The notes beneath the pieces were generated by a model. It ran no database searches, was not told the origin of the DNA, and saw only the letters and a list, made by a program, of their open reading frames with translations. Positions 1 through 6,193 of a stretch of 6,968 bases of DNA are shown here, one piece after another. Origin of the DNA: an uncultured Ruminococcus sp. (GTDB taxonomy: Bacteria; Bacillota; Clostridia; Oscillospirales; CAG-272); the NCBI GenBank assembly GCA_902797125.1, contig CADBRS010000064.1, positions 1-6,968 of the forward strand. The letters are read 5' to 3'. The position numbers and the translations under genes are program-made. Each line of letters starts with the position of its first letter. Position 1 is the stretch's first letter.

Positions 1-20
1 CGATCGCGGCACTGATCGAT

Positions 21-263
21 ATGCAAGAATGGATCCGTGTTCTGCTCATCGGGGTGGGATTGATCCAGTTCCTAGTCGCTGCTTGCTTCGCGGTGCGCAT
101 CGAACAGAAGGCGGGGTACTATGAATGTCCGGCATGCGGACACGTGTATGTTCCGGAATATGCCAAAACTTTGTTTGCCATGCACGTCTTCAGAAAACGC
201 TACATGAAATGCCCGAATTGCGGCAAATCGTCCTGGCAAAAGAAAAAAATCAGCAAAGACTGA
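21..263 (+). CDS. Small membrane-anchored zinc-ribbon protein
   Basis: This 80-residue protein has one hydrophobic N-terminal segment (about residues 5-26) followed by a short cytosol-type domain. That domain carries two CxxC knuckles, C36-P-A-C39 and C64-P-N-C67, each followed by Gly, which is the pattern of a four-cysteine zinc ribbon. It ends in a basic tail (KKKISKD). Between the knuckles are aromatic and basic residues (LFAMH, RKRYMKCP) typical of a small uncharacterised membrane zinc-ribbon family that I recall from Bacillota. Its function is unknown; zinc binding is inferred from the cysteines. ATG at 21 is the first visible start, but there is no Shine-Dalgarno in bases 1-20 and the frame is open to the left edge, so the protein may begin upstream of the window. 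It is not part of the trpB unit, because a strong promoter separates them. No convincing terminator follows it. Confidence 0.72.
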   Translation: MQEWIRVLLIGVGLIQFLVAACFAVRIEQKAGYYECPACGHVYVPEYAKTLFAMHVFRKRYMKCPNCGKSSWQKKKISKD

Positions 264-336
264 CCGTCCAAGCCGATCCGGCATATCTTCTACTCCAGCA
301 AATTTTCAATGCAGCAATATTTTTTTCAAAAACCTA
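264..336. other. Intergenic spacer before the trpB promoter
   Basis: This stretch lies between the stop of the zinc-ribbon gene and the -35 box of the trpB promoter. Its right part (about 301-336) is A/T-rich with a T run at 320-326 and an A run at 328-332. That could act as an UP-like element for the promoter, which is inference. GCCG-ATC-CGGC at about 271-281 is only a 4-bp hairpin with no adjacent T tract, so it was not called a terminator. No further gene is seen. Together with the promoter and T-box it makes up the 431-base gene-free stretch between the first two genes. Confidence 0.4.
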
Positions 337-365
337 TTGACAACGCTTTAGCACGGTAATATAAT
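337..365 (+). promoter_or_regulatory. Consensus sigma-A type promoter for T-box/trpB
   Basis: The -35 box TTGACA (337-342) and the -10 box TATAAT (360-365) both match the vegetative sigma-factor consensus exactly and are separated by 17 bases. Transcription is predicted to start near 371-373, just ahead of the T-box Stem I. A perfect promoter fits a unit whose control is exerted by attenuation in the leader rather than at initiation; that link is inference. Confidence 0.88.
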
Positions 366-371
366 GTTCCC

Positions 372-649
372 AAACCGATGAGGAAGAGTAAGTAAGCCAC
401 ACCTCTTTTGGCGCAGTGAGTCACGGACAGTGCGAACGTGATGCAGAAAGTGCGGTTGAATGGACTTCCGAGGGCGACCAGAAACGCGGCGGGAATCGCG
501 GAGTATGCGAGATGGAGTAAGGCTCTCCATTATCAAAAGTCCGCGTACCACAGATACGTGAGAGAGGACGCATCAGCGTCAAGCCGGGTGGCACCGCAGG
601 ATTATTTTATCCTGTCCCAGCAGTTAATTCTGCAGGGACAGGTTTTTTT
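372..649 (+). promoter_or_regulatory. T-box riboswitch, tryptophan-specific (UGG specifier)
   Basis: This leader senses uncharged tRNA and controls readthrough into trpB. Stem I is closed by GGAAG (382-386) with CTTCC (465-469). Its internal loop has AGTA on the 5' side (387-390 or 391-394) and GAA (458-460) on the 3' side, followed by the specifier TGG at 461-463, a Trp codon. The distal arm has GCA/TGC (413-415 with 442-444), an AG-type bulge GTGAG (416-420), and TCACG/CGTGA (421-425 with 437-441) capped by an 11-nt loop. Stem III is GACGC/GCGTC (567-571 with 576-580). The conserved T-box stretch follows at 586-597, with the 7-nt bulge TGGCACC at 589-595. The antiterminator pairs 586-588 with 616-618 and 596-602 with 609-615, and excludes the terminator. 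C592 would pair with discriminator G73, the base found in bacterial tRNA-Trp. I paired the helices by eye; region 470-560 (Stem II/IIA/B) is less certain. Confidence 0.95.
611..649 (+). terminator. T-box-controlled intrinsic terminator (attenuator)
   Basis: CCTGTCCC (611-618) pairs with GGGACAGG (635-642). After one A-A mismatch, GCAG (620-623) pairs with CTGC (630-633) around a TTAATT loop, and seven T residues follow (643-649). Its 5' arm (611-618) is the same sequence that forms the 3' arm of the antiterminator, so the two structures are mutually exclusive. This is the expected off state when tRNA-Trp is charged. Confidence 0.95.
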
Positions 650-694
650 GTTTTTCTGCCCCTGTAAATCGAAACCAGACTGGAGGACATTGAA

Positions 695-2068
695 ATGTCA
701 AAAGAAACAATCCCTTACAAGATCTACTTGAACGAATCCGAGATGCCGACCCAATGGTACAATCTCCGGGCAGACATGAAGATTAAGCCCGCACCCCTGC
801 TCAATCCCGGAACAGGGAAGCCGATGACAGCCGAAGAGCTGGGCGTCGTTTTCTGCAGCGATCTCGTTCAGCAGGAACTCGACAACGATACGAAGTATTT
901 CGCAATTCCCGACGAAATACTGTCCTTCTACAAGATGTACAGGCCGTCGCCGTTGGTCAGAGCCTACTGTCTTGAAGAAAAACTGAAAACACCGGCCAAG
1001 ATCTACTACAAATTCGAAGGCAACAACACCAGCGGCAGCCATAAACTGAATTCTGCGATCGCACAGGCCTATTATGCCAAAAAGCAGGGCCTGAAAGGCG
1101 TGACGACGGAAACCGGCGCAGGTCAGTGGGGCACGGCACTGTCGATGGCATGTGCTTACCTGGGCCTGGACTGCAAGGTCTTCATGGTCAAATGCTCATA
1201 TGAGCAAAAGCCGTTCAGACGCGAAGTGATGCGGACATACGGCGCGTCCGTGACCCCGTCTCCCTCCATGGAAACGGAAGTAGGGCGGAGAATCAATCAG
1301 GCACATCCCGGAACGACCGGATCTTTGGGCTGCGCTATCTCCGAAGCCGTTGAAGTGGCCGTCAAGAGCGAAGGATACAGATATGTGCTGGGCAGCGTGC
1401 TCAATCAGGTTTTGCTGCATCAGTCGGTCATCGGACTGGAAGCCAAAGCGGCCTGCGACAAATACGGTATCAAACCCGATCTGATCATCGGCTGTGCGGG
1501 CGGCGGTTCCAACCTGGGCGGTCTGATCGCTCCTTTCATGGGTGAAAAGCTCCGCGGAGAAGCAGACTACCGTTTCATCGCCGTCGAGCCGGCATCCTGC
1601 CCGAGCTTTACGCGCGGCATCTATGCCTACGACTTCTGTGACACCGGAATGGTTTGCCCACTGGCGAAAATGTACACGCTGGGTTCGGATTTCATTCCTT
1701 CTCCGAACCATGCAGGCGGGCTGAGATTCCACGGAATGAGCTCGATTCTGTCCGAACTCTACGACGAAGGATTGATGGAAGCCAGAGCCGTCAAGCAGAC
1801 GGACGTTTTCGATGCCGCGGAATACTTTGCAAGGTGTGAAGGCATCCTTCCTGCTCCCGAGAGTTCGCATGCGATCCGGGTCGCGCTGGATGAAGCGATC
1901 AAGTGCCGTGAGACCGGAGAAGAGAAGACGATCCTGTTCGGACTGACCGGGACCGGCTATTTCGACATGGTGGCTTACGAAAAATATCATGACGGAAAGA
2001 TGGACGACTACATCCCGACGGATGAGGAACTGGCCGTCTACCGCGCCAAACTTCCCAAAATCGGATAA
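695..2068 (+). CDS. trpB: Tryptophan synthase beta chain, TrpB2 type
   Basis: The 457-residue protein is a PLP enzyme that should join indole and L-serine to give L-tryptophan in the cytosol. The PLP-lysine motif GSHKLNSA places the Schiff-base lysine at K117. The motif TTETGAGQWG carries the catalytic glutamate at E139; the W in place of the usual H after GAGQ is typical of the TrpB2 branch. The glycine-rich GGGSN at 269-273 is the phosphate-binding loop. The N-terminal extension with MPTQWYNL and the length above 430 also fit TrpB2 rather than the ~400-residue TrpB1. The start is well set: GGAGG (682-686) lies 8 bases before ATG 695. No trpA or other trp gene is adjacent. TrpB2 enzymes are known to work without tight TrpA binding, so indole salvage is a plausible role (inference). 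The Trp T-box upstream independently supports the assignment. Some TrpB2 members may have other substrates. Confidence 0.94.
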   Translation: MSKETIPYKIYLNESEMPTQWYNLRADMKIKPAPLLNPGTGKPMTAEELGVVFCSDLVQQELDNDTKYFAIPDEILSFYKMYRPSPLVRAYCLEEKLKTPAKIYYKFEGNNTSGSHKLNSAIAQAYYAKKQGLKGVTTETGAGQWGTALSMACAYLGLDCKVFMVKCSYEQKPFRREVMRTYGASVTPSPSMETEVGRRINQAHPGTTGSLGCAISEAVEVAVKSEGYRYVLGSVLNQVLLHQSVIGLEAKAACDKYGIKPDLIIGCAGGGSNLGGLIAPFMGEKLRGEADYRFIAVEPASCPSFTRGIYAYDFCDTGMVCPLAKMYTLGSDFIPSPNHAGGLRFHGMSSILSELYDEGLMEARAVKQTDVFDAAEYFARCEGILPAPESSHAIRVALDEAIKCRETGEEKTILFGLTGTGYFDMVAYEKYHDGKMDDYIPTDEELAVYRAKLPKIG

Positions 2069-2084
2069 GCAAAAAAACGGACCT

Positions 2085-2115
2085 ACCGGCCTGATCTTCA
2101 GGCCGGTATGTTTTT
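2085..2115 (+). terminator. Intrinsic terminator after trpB
   Basis: ACCGGCCTGA (2085-2094) is perfectly complementary to TCAGGCCGGT (2098-2107) around a TCT loop, with T2084-A2108 extending the stem. Five T residues follow at 2111-2115 after a 2-base gap. It lies 16 bases past the trpB stop and makes trpB a single-gene unit. An A run at 2071-2077 on the other side means it could also stop transcription on the minus strand, though no minus-strand gene is seen. Confidence 0.85.
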
Positions 2116-2160
2116 GGATCGGAGAATTGAGAAAGCATGGGCCGAAATGGCCCGAAGTCA

Positions 2161-2189
2161 TTGAGTTTTTCCCGAGGATTTGGTACAAT
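2161..2189 (+). promoter_or_regulatory. Promoter of the peptidase/glycosidase unit
   Basis: TTGAGT (2161-2166) and TACAAT (2184-2189) are spaced by 17 bases. The -10 box is preceded by TGG (2181-2183), giving an extended TGn -10 element. Transcription is predicted to begin near 2195-2197, leaving a leader of about 100 bases. A short inverted repeat, GGGCC/GGCCC (2139-2143 with 2149-2153), lies just upstream of the -35 box; it could be an operator, but nothing proves this. Confidence 0.72.
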
Positions 2190-2246
2190 GGCAGTGGGCT
2201 TTGAGAGCACTATTCTTTCATAAGCAGTCAAACAAAACCGGAGAAG

Positions 2247-2264
2247 AGGAAGGCCTGCCTTCTT
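2247..2264 (+). promoter_or_regulatory. Leader hairpin covering a purine-rich SD-like site
   Basis: AGGAAGG (2247-2253) can pair with CCTTCTT (2258-2264, one G-T pair) around a CCTG tetraloop. The 5' arm is the only Shine-Dalgarno-like sequence that could serve the TTG codon at 2263, and that codon lies partly in the 3' arm. Folding would hide both. This argues for the downstream ATG 2296 as the main start, or for a translational control element. The function is inference. Confidence 0.4.
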
Positions 2265-2295
2265 GTTTCAAATTCCGGCGATGAGGTATAAGAAA

Positions 2296-4059
2296 ATGAG
2301 AAAAGAAATAAGATCGATTCAATCTTTCCTGAAAGACAGACAGCTGGATGCCTATCTTGTTTTTACCAACGATGATCACGGCAGCGAATATGTGGTAGAC
2401 CGGTTCAAATTCAGAGCGTTTCTGTCCGGTTTTACCGGAAGCGCAGGGACGATGGTCATCACGAAAGACGAGTGCTGCCTGTGGACAGACGGACGCTATT
2501 TTATCCAGGCCGAAAGGCAATTGACGGGAACGGGGATCAGACTCATGAAAAGCGGAGAACCGGGTGTCCCCACCATCTCGAAGTACCTGTCAGAGTTAGG
2601 TAAACAGATCCGGGTGGCCATGGATTTCCGGATCGTCACGGCATCTTTTGTCCGTTCTCTTGAGAAAGCATGTCCTGAGATCGAGCTGATCGACGAACAG
2701 AAACTGGAAGACCAGATCTGGACGGACAGACCGCAGATCCGGCCGACTCCCGCATGGTTTCTCACACCCGCTGCGGCAGGCGAGTCGGTGCCTTCCAAAC
2801 TGGCCAGACTGAGAGAGAAAATGGTTGAAGAGGATTGCCCGTATGCCTTTCTGGCCGCACTGGACGATATTGCCTGGCTCTACAACATGCGCGGAAGCGA
2901 TATCCTCTACAATCCGGTCAATTATGCTTTTTCCCTAGTCTCGAGGGATCAGGCGATCCTTTATATGGACGAGCGGAAACTGGACAAAAAGGGCAGACGT
3001 TTTCTGGAAGACGCGCTGATCGAGATCAGACCCTATGAAAGGGTTTATGAGGATCTCGCGGCAGTTGAAGGCCGGATCCTGATCGATGAAGATAAAACCA
3101 ATTATGCTCTTTTTAAAGCGATCAGGGACAGAAAGAGTCTTCCTGTCTTCCCGGTCACGATGATGAAAGCGTGCAAAAACGACGTCGAGATCAGACGGAT
3201 CAAAAAGGCTCATCTGGACGATGCCGTGGCCATGATCCGGTTCATGCGCTATTTGAAGACCCGAGCTGTTCGGGACGGCCGGACGGAGATCACCCTGTCG
3301 GACAAACTGGAAGCATTCCGGAGGGAATCCAAAGATTTTCTGGATCTGTCGTTCGACACGATCTGTGCGACGGGCGCTCACGGCGCCATCGTTCACTACA
3401 GCGCCACGCCCGAAACGGACGTTCCCATCCAAAAGAATACGCTCTGTCTTGTCGACAGCGGTGCACAGTACAGAACGGGAACGACGGATATCACGAGGAC
3501 CTATGCGGTCGGGAAAGTTTCGGCCAGCGTCAAAAGAGATTACACGCTCGTCCTGAAGGGGCATATCGCGCTCGCTTCCGCCGTTTTTCCGGCCGGCAAG
3601 ACCGGTTACGAACTGGATATGCTGTCCCGTGAGCCTTTATACAGGCATTTGATGGATTTCAGACACGGAACGGGCCACGGCGTGGGCTACATTCTCAATG
3701 TGCACGAAGGTCCGCAAAGGATCACGAACCGTATCCGCAATGCAGAAACTGAAACGCCGATGACTCCCGGCATGGTCACGTCTAACGAACCGGGCCTCTA
3801 TCTCGAGGGCCAGTACGGGATCCGGCACGAGAATCTGGTTTTGTGCGTGGAAAAAGGACAAAGCGAATACGGCGCTTTCTACGGTTTCGAAAATCTGACA
3901 TGGGTCCCGTTCGATCTGGATGCGATCGACAAGACCTCACTGAACAGCGAGGAGATCCGGTGGCTGAACGACTATCATGAGACCGTTTACCGGAAGCTTT
4001 CCGGCAAACTGGATCCTGCCACCCGGAAATACTTACGCAAAGTGACAAGGCCTTTGTGA
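2296..4059 (+). CDS. Xaa-Pro aminopeptidase (aminopeptidase P, M24B)
   Basis: This enzyme should remove an N-terminal residue that precedes proline in peptides, using two divalent metals. It is a three-domain, APP1-like form of 587 residues, longer than the ~440-residue E. coli PepP: two creatinase-like N-terminal domains (about 1-150 and 160-310), then the pita-bread catalytic domain (about 320-540) and a C-terminal tail. All five metal ligands are visible: D387 (LVDSGAQY), D398 (TTDITRT), H461 (HGTGHGVG), E498 (SNEPGLY) and E512 (GIRHENL). Catalytic histidines sit in IVHYS and NVHEGP. It has no signal peptide, so it is cytosolic. ATG 2296 is chosen because GAGGT (2283-2287) lies 8 bases ahead of it. 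The TTG at 2263 (11 residues longer) and ATG 2281 (6 longer) are alternatives, the first with an SD buried in a hairpin and the second with none. It is the first gene of a two-gene unit. Gene symbol left open because E. coli pepP is a different subtype. Confidence 0.93.
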   Translation: MRKEIRSIQSFLKDRQLDAYLVFTNDDHGSEYVVDRFKFRAFLSGFTGSAGTMVITKDECCLWTDGRYFIQAERQLTGTGIRLMKSGEPGVPTISKYLSELGKQIRVAMDFRIVTASFVRSLEKACPEIELIDEQKLEDQIWTDRPQIRPTPAWFLTPAAAGESVPSKLARLREKMVEEDCPYAFLAALDDIAWLYNMRGSDILYNPVNYAFSLVSRDQAILYMDERKLDKKGRRFLEDALIEIRPYERVYEDLAAVEGRILIDEDKTNYALFKAIRDRKSLPVFPVTMMKACKNDVEIRRIKKAHLDDAVAMIRFMRYLKTRAVRDGRTEITLSDKLEAFRRESKDFLDLSFDTICATGAHGAIVHYSATPETDVPIQKNTLCLVDSGAQYRTGTTDITRTYAVGKVSASVKRDYTLVLKGHIALASAVFPAGKTGYELDMLSREPLYRHLMDFRHGTGHGVGYILNVHEGPQRITNRIRNAETETPMTPGMVTSNEPGLYLEGQYGIRHENLVLCVEKGQSEYGAFYGFENLTWVPFDLDAIDKTSLNSEEIRWLNDYHETVYRKLSGKLDPATRKYLRKVTRPL

Positions 4060-4070
4060 AGGCCCGGAGG
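4049..4070 (+). promoter_or_regulatory. Stop-codon hairpin and SD between the two operon genes
   Basis: GGCCTT (4049-4054) and AAGGCC (4059-4064) form a perfect 6-bp stem with a TGTG tetraloop. The peptidase stop codon TGA (4057-4059) lies in the loop and 3' arm. A strong SD, GGAGG (4066-4070), follows one base after the stem and is 6 bases from ATG 4077. Ribosomes ending the first gene would melt the hairpin, so translational coupling is possible; this is inference. There is no T tract, so it is not a terminator. Confidence 0.45.
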
Positions 4071-4076
4071 AAGAAT

Positions 4077-6020
4077 ATGAGAAAAAGAAGAGCAGATAGT
4101 TTTTTCGGCCTTCATTTCGATTTTCATGCCAGTCCGTCCGGCAATCCGGAGCCCATCGGGCTGAGACTGGATGCGGAAGAGATCCGGGAAATATGCAGAA
4201 CGATCCGACCTGATTTCATCCAGATCGACTGCAAAGGTCACCCGGGATGGGCTTCTTATCCTTCCAAGATCGGCAATGCCATGCCCGCTTTTCGGGGAGA
4301 TCCTCTCCGGGTCTGGCGGGACGTGACGGAGCAGGAAGGCGTGGCGCTTTACATGCACTATTCCGGCGTTTTTGATATGAAATATTGCGCCGAACACCCG
4401 GAAGACGCGATGCTGCATGCAGACGGCAAAAGAGATGCTTGTGCAACGTCCCGTATGGGCAGATACGATGATGATGTGATGATTCCTCAGCTTCTGGAAT
4501 TGTCTGAAGTTTATCATGTGGACGGGGCGTGGATCGACGGAGAATGCTGGGGCAGTTTTCCGGATTACGATCCCCGTGTGATCAAAGCTTTTGAGGATGA
4601 AACGGGTATCGAACTGAAAGGCTCGCTTCCGTCCGACCGGAACGACCCGAATTACGACGCTTTCATCGAGTTCAACAGGGAACTGTTCCGCCGTCACGTC
4701 AGACGGTACGTGGATGCCGTCCATCAGGTGAACCCGGACTTCCAGATCGCCTCCAACTGGGCTTTTACGGATCATATGCCCGAGCCGGTCACGGCCAACG
4801 TGGATTTTCTGTCCGGCGATTTCGATCCGACCGATTCCGTCAATTCGGCCCGGTATGCGGGCCGGGCGATCGCCCTTCAGGGTCGGCCCTGGGATCTGAT
4901 GTCCTGGAATTTCCGCAACAATTTCGGCGCTCAGCCCGGATTCATCGACAAACACCCGTGCCAGATCTTTCAGGAGGCTGCTACTGTGATTTCTCTGGGA
5001 GGCGGCTACCAGGACTATATCCAGCAGCACAGGGACGGAAGTCCGCGAATGGCAGAGATCCGCAAACTGAAGGATCTTCCGGCTTTCATCAGGGCCAGAC
5101 AGCCCTTCTGTCAGGGAGGTCAGCTGCATCACGAAGTCGCGATGCTGATGGCAACGTACGACCGGCACGCCAACGCAGACAATCTTTACGGAAGGACCGG
5201 GATCGAACGGTTGAAAGGGCTGACTGCCCTGATCTGCGACAGCCGCCAGAGTCTGGAGATCATTTCCGAAGAAAAAATGTTCGAATACGGCAAAGAGATC
5301 CCGGTCATCGTCATTCCCGAACTGTTCAAGGGACTGGATGATCGGACCGTATCATGGCTGATCGATTACGTCCGGGGAGGCGGCTCTCTTGTGCTGACAG
5401 GCAGGAAAACGGTCTCGTTTTTCGCGGAGAAAGGGCTTCCCTTATCCGCAGCGGAACGCGGCGAAGATCATCTCTATTTCCGCGTCGGAGAGGAGGGACT
5501 CGGAACTGTCCGCAAACCTATGGAACTGGTTGTTCCGGGCGGAGAAATCATTGCGGAATTCAGCCCTGACGGGAGATCCGATTTCAGACCTTTTGCCGTG
5601 ACATTTGCTTTCGGAAAAGGCAAAATAGCGGCGGTCGGGGTCGATCTGGGCAGTGCTTATGACAGTTGCAGCCAGTATATGCACCGTGTTTTGATGAGGA
5701 CGGTTTTTGAAAAAATGTACAGTCCGACCGTCAAAGTTTGTTCAGCTGAAGGCTTGGTCGATTTGATCGAACTCGACGTCCGGAACAAAATGATGATCCA
5801 GCTTGTCAATATGAACGGTCAACACAGAAGCACAAATATCGCGACTGAGGACTTCATCCCGCCTTGTAGGAACATTTGTCTGGCGATCAGGGCAGGGAAA
5901 AAGCCTTCGAAGGTTATCCGCTATCCGGACGGTGAAACCCTTCCTTTCGAGTATCAGAACGGCAGGGCTTATGTCATTGTTTCGGAAGTCCGTTTTCACG
6001 AGATCATCTGTTTTGAGTAG
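4077..6020 (+). CDS. Putative glycoside hydrolase, TIM barrel plus GATase-like domain
   Basis: This protein of 647 residues has no signal peptide. The N-terminal part (about 8-370) reads as a (beta/alpha)8 barrel: strands such as FFGLHFDFH, DFIQIDCKGH and VALYMHYSG, then VDGAWIDGECW with D154 and E156. D154 sits at a strand end, where related retaining hydrolases (GH29 fucosidase-like, and the hypothetical glycosyl hydrolase 6 group) carry the nucleophile. About 382-540 resembles the beta-galactosidase trimerisation (class I GATase-like) fold: LTALICDSR, VIVIPELF, and VRGGGSLVLTG around 432-442. The last ~90 residues (from about 561) look like a beta-sandwich. This layout is shared with GH42-like and GHL6-like enzymes. 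The substrate is unknown; alpha-L-fucosidase is one possible annotation. ATG 4077 is chosen for GGAGG 6 bases ahead; a GTG at 4056 overlaps the previous stop but lacks a good SD. It is likely co-transcribed with the peptidase. Family assignment is from recall of motifs, not a search. Confidence 0.68.
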   Translation: MRKRRADSFFGLHFDFHASPSGNPEPIGLRLDAEEIREICRTIRPDFIQIDCKGHPGWASYPSKIGNAMPAFRGDPLRVWRDVTEQEGVALYMHYSGVFDMKYCAEHPEDAMLHADGKRDACATSRMGRYDDDVMIPQLLELSEVYHVDGAWIDGECWGSFPDYDPRVIKAFEDETGIELKGSLPSDRNDPNYDAFIEFNRELFRRHVRRYVDAVHQVNPDFQIASNWAFTDHMPEPVTANVDFLSGDFDPTDSVNSARYAGRAIALQGRPWDLMSWNFRNNFGAQPGFIDKHPCQIFQEAATVISLGGGYQDYIQQHRDGSPRMAEIRKLKDLPAFIRARQPFCQGGQLHHEVAMLMATYDRHANADNLYGRTGIERLKGLTALICDSRQSLEIISEEKMFEYGKEIPVIVIPELFKGLDDRTVSWLIDYVRGGGSLVLTGRKTVSFFAEKGLPLSAAERGEDHLYFRVGEEGLGTVRKPMELVVPGGEIIAEFSPDGRSDFRPFAVTFAFGKGKIAAVGVDLGSAYDSCSQYMHRVLMRTVFEKMYSPTVKVCSAEGLVDLIELDVRNKMMIQLVNMNGQHRSTNIATEDFIPPCRNICLAIRAGKKPSKVIRYPDGETLPFEYQNGRAYVIVSEVRFHEIICFE

Positions 6021-6040
6021 CGGTTCATATCATATCTTTC

Positions 6041-6070
6041 CCTCACGGGCTCAGACCCGTGAGGTTTTTT
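6041..6070 (+). terminator. Intrinsic terminator of the peptidase/glycosidase unit
   Basis: CCTCACGGG (6041-6049) pairs perfectly with CCCGTGAGG (6056-6064) across a six-base loop, followed directly by six T residues (6065-6070). It lies 20 bases after the stop codon and is the clear end of the two-gene transcript. Confidence 0.93.
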
Positions 6071-6117
6071 GTAGTCTTCTTTTTGCCCGGAGCGGGGCAT
6101 GAAGAGGGCAGAATATC

Positions 6118-6146
6118 TTGATTTTTCGACTCTGAACGGCTATAAT
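6118..6146 (+). promoter_or_regulatory. Promoter of the BspA-like lipoprotein gene
   Basis: TTGATT (6118-6123) and a perfect TATAAT (6141-6146) are 17 bases apart. Transcription should start near 6152-6154, about 40 bases before the ATG at 6194. Further A/T-rich -10-like words (TATGAT 6155-6160, TATATT 6172-6177) lie downstream without a matching -35 and were not called. Confidence 0.78.
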
Positions 6147-6193
6147 TAAACTGGTATGATATTTGTAATGCTATATTATCAAGGCTCGGTTTT

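Noticed and set aside
271..281. GCCG-ATC-CGGC as a terminator of the zinc-ribbon gene
   Set aside because: The stem is only 4 bp with a 3-base loop, and the T run begins about 40 bases later, too far for an intrinsic terminator.
438..731. Plus-strand open frame of 97 codons over the leader
   Set aside because: It lies inside the T-box RNA and its terminator and runs into the start of trpB in another frame; its composition follows RNA structure, not protein.
1196..2188. Minus-strand open frame of 330 codons opposite trpB
   Set aside because: It is antisense to a gene with all catalytic motifs intact, crosses the terminator, has no SD and no recognisable protein motif; this is a common shadow in G+C-balanced coding DNA.
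2935..3564. Minus-strand open frame of 209 codons within the peptidase gene
   Set aside because: It is a shadow of the metal-binding domain coding sequence, with no initiation signal or known motif.
3171..3632. Plus-strand open frame of 153 codons in a second frame of the peptidase gene
   Set aside because: Its translation is low-complexity and R/H/G-rich with no motif, while the main frame holds the metal ligands over the same bases; no frameshift is implied.
4056..4058. GTG start overlapping the peptidase stop for the glycosidase-like gene
   Set aside because: It has no Shine-Dalgarno in range, while ATG 4077 has GGAGG at ideal spacing; the extra seven residues look like translated ribosome-site sequence.
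3987..5168. Minus-strand open frame of 393 codons across the peptidase/glycosidase junction
   Set aside because: It is antisense to two well-supported genes with no promoter or SD; it is rich in R, H and P as expected for a shadow frame.
6085..6099. GCCC...GGGC short inverted repeat after the operon terminator
   Set aside because: It is a 4-bp stem with no T tract and no recurrence; consistent with chance in a G+C-rich spacer.
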